A DNA stretch of 64,000 bases from Anastatus disparis (Eukaryota > Arthropoda > Insecta > Hymenoptera > Eupelmidae), in NCBI GenBank assembly GCA_017163975.1, contig JAFFSR010000218.1, positions 7,753,501 to 7,817,500 on the forward strand, written 5' to 3'. Both the position numbers and the translations under genes were made by a program. Below are positions 62,751-64,000 of this stretch, piece by piece. Numbering within the stretch: the first letter of the stretch is position 1; the number at the start of each line of letters is the position of its first letter. Below the pieces are notes generated by a model. The model ran no database searches. It worked only from the letters and a program-made list of their open reading frames with translations, and was not told where the DNA came from.

Positions 62751-64000
62751 GCATTTGTAAATATATATATTTAAAAACAAACACATTTATTTTAAATGTA
62801 CTGACGATACTTTATTTCCTAATTCTAAAATAAGTACAATCCTTGTAAATCTTTAGAGCATTAAAAAACATAATGTAAAATAAAACTTAAATCTCAAGGG
62901 AAATTTATGAGACAAGATAAGAAAAGAATACGGTTTATTCCGGATTAAACCGCAGAAAAATTAGATCTCCACTTCAAGTTGATACCAATTTAACTAGTTT
63001 TCTTCGATTTGCAAATTTATATCATCCTCTGATATTTGAATCACGAACATCTATTTCTTTTATCTTCAACAAAGAGGTAAGCAAAATGAAGGTAGTGTTG
63101 AAAATTATTTTATAAAAATTATATTTTTAAACAATAAGAATCTGTAAACATTATTTAAAAAAAAAAGTGATTGTAATTTTCTTTTTCATTATAATTATTC
63201 CTCTTTTGAGAAGTATATTTTGCAAAACTGTTTGAGCTTTTATAAGTGATGTGATTAGTCGATTCTGACTTACGTGACTCCCTTAATATAGCGATAACAT
63301 GAAGTGCAAATTCAAAACAAATACTGTTTAGCTTTAAACGTACGAAGCACGCTAGGCAACCTCTGTAATTTTAGAAAATTTGAAAATGTATGAAATTACA
63401 ATAGTTGCTAAAATACATTTATTCAGGAAGAAAAAAAGGTACCGTTAACAAACACTAAAATTAACTGATTTAGCAAGTAGAGAGAAGCAAATAGAAAATA
63501 AACTAAACAGGAACAGTGTACCAAACAAACATATAAGACCCAACAAGACAAATGTATCAACCTTTCACTCTCAAGAAATAGCTATACTATATCTAGTTTT
63601 ACCCCACATCAATGTCTTCGACATTGTCCATACATCTGTTGTCCTACAAATGCATACAGGCACGCTCGTGAGCACACACACAGAAACACACACGCACATA
63701 AGCAAACGCGCAAACACACATACACTCATCTGTATCCTGATTCGTATATAAAGTTAGAATCGATATTATCAGCGTTCACGATTCAGTGTAGCTTGGAAAG
63801 CAGCAATTAATCGACAAACTCACTCTCACGACGATGGGCAAAGACTTGGCGCGTATATACGCAGGCTTCTTGCTTCAGAGTTAAAGCGTATCTCGTTTTG
63901 CACGACCGATCGATAAACTCGCTCTGACTGTATTGCTTTAACTATACGTTTTCAACGGAGGGCTTTTGATATATGAATTTGAGCATGAAAATAACCTTTG

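Larger units (their letters stand above)
42076..64000 (-). other. Presumed upstream intron or 5' region of neuroligin
   Basis: 22 kb upstream of exon A without any recognisable coding exon. The N-terminal esterase block that should precede exon A was looked for on the minus strand and not found. The region contains (TA)n tracts at 44639-44684 and 45749-45787, a MITE-like element at 53095-53418, and SINE copies at about 54161-54355 and 58933-59114. It also has an inverted-repeat element at about 54432-54683, a direct repeat pair near 54710 and 55530, and a minisatellite near 62545-62750. Elsewhere there is AT-rich DNA with pyrimidine tracts. It is inferred to be a first intron or intergenic DNA. 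Confidence 0.55.

Overview
The window is AT-rich animal nuclear DNA, most likely from an insect and probably a hymenopteran. This assignment is an inference from three things: a neuroligin whose coding sequence matches the insect form, very long introns, and insect-type short mobile elements. There is no sign of a compact microbial gene layout. Almost every longer open frame outside the entries below is low-complexity, being poly-pyrimidine, (TA)n or tandem-repeat translation.

One host gene spans the window on the minus strand. Five consecutive internal exons of a neuroligin (cholinesterase-like synaptic adhesion protein) lie at 41722-42075, 40114-40423, 36232-36439, 31474-31725 and 8723-8874. 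All have GT/AG borders and compatible phases, and together they give about 425 codons of the esterase-like ectodomain. The catalytic serine position is glycine, as expected for a non-enzymatic neuroligin. The N-terminal exons would lie above 42.1 kb and the C-terminal exons (end of the ectodomain, membrane helix, tail) to the left of 8.7 kb. I could recognise neither group, so they are probably outside the window.

The introns are a museum of mobile elements. The 22.6-kb intron between the last two exons holds the most striking one. It is an apparently intact two-exon tyrosine recombinase gene of Crypton type (16952-18364), flanked by GC-richer imperfect terminal and subterminal inverted repeats at about 16394 and 18971. 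A 144-bp tandem duplication lies upstream of its start and a long hairpin lies just outside its right end. The same intron carries a foldback element (11885-12600) whose arms are inverted arrays of a 29-30 bp unit, a decayed non-LTR reverse transcriptase tail (22030-22507) and two tRNA-derived SINEs. Seven copies of that SINE family are dispersed over the window. Two of them sit in a large inverted repeat at the left edge (1-1621).

Other introns hold a second, longer tRNA-derived SINE with a 12-bp target duplication (38089-38553) and a TA-flanked MITE with a perfect 33-bp internal hairpin (40738-41099). There are also a second TA-flanked MITE (5168-5450), a third MITE-like element (53095-53418), several (TA)n tracts, a (CA)n tract and a 15-bp purine-rich minisatellite (about 62545-62750).

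The host gene and the recombinase gene are on the same strand and their splice phases are compatible. Chimeric transcripts are therefore formally possible. The best candidate for something undescribed is the TIR-bearing Crypton-like element, followed by the tandem-repeat foldback element.
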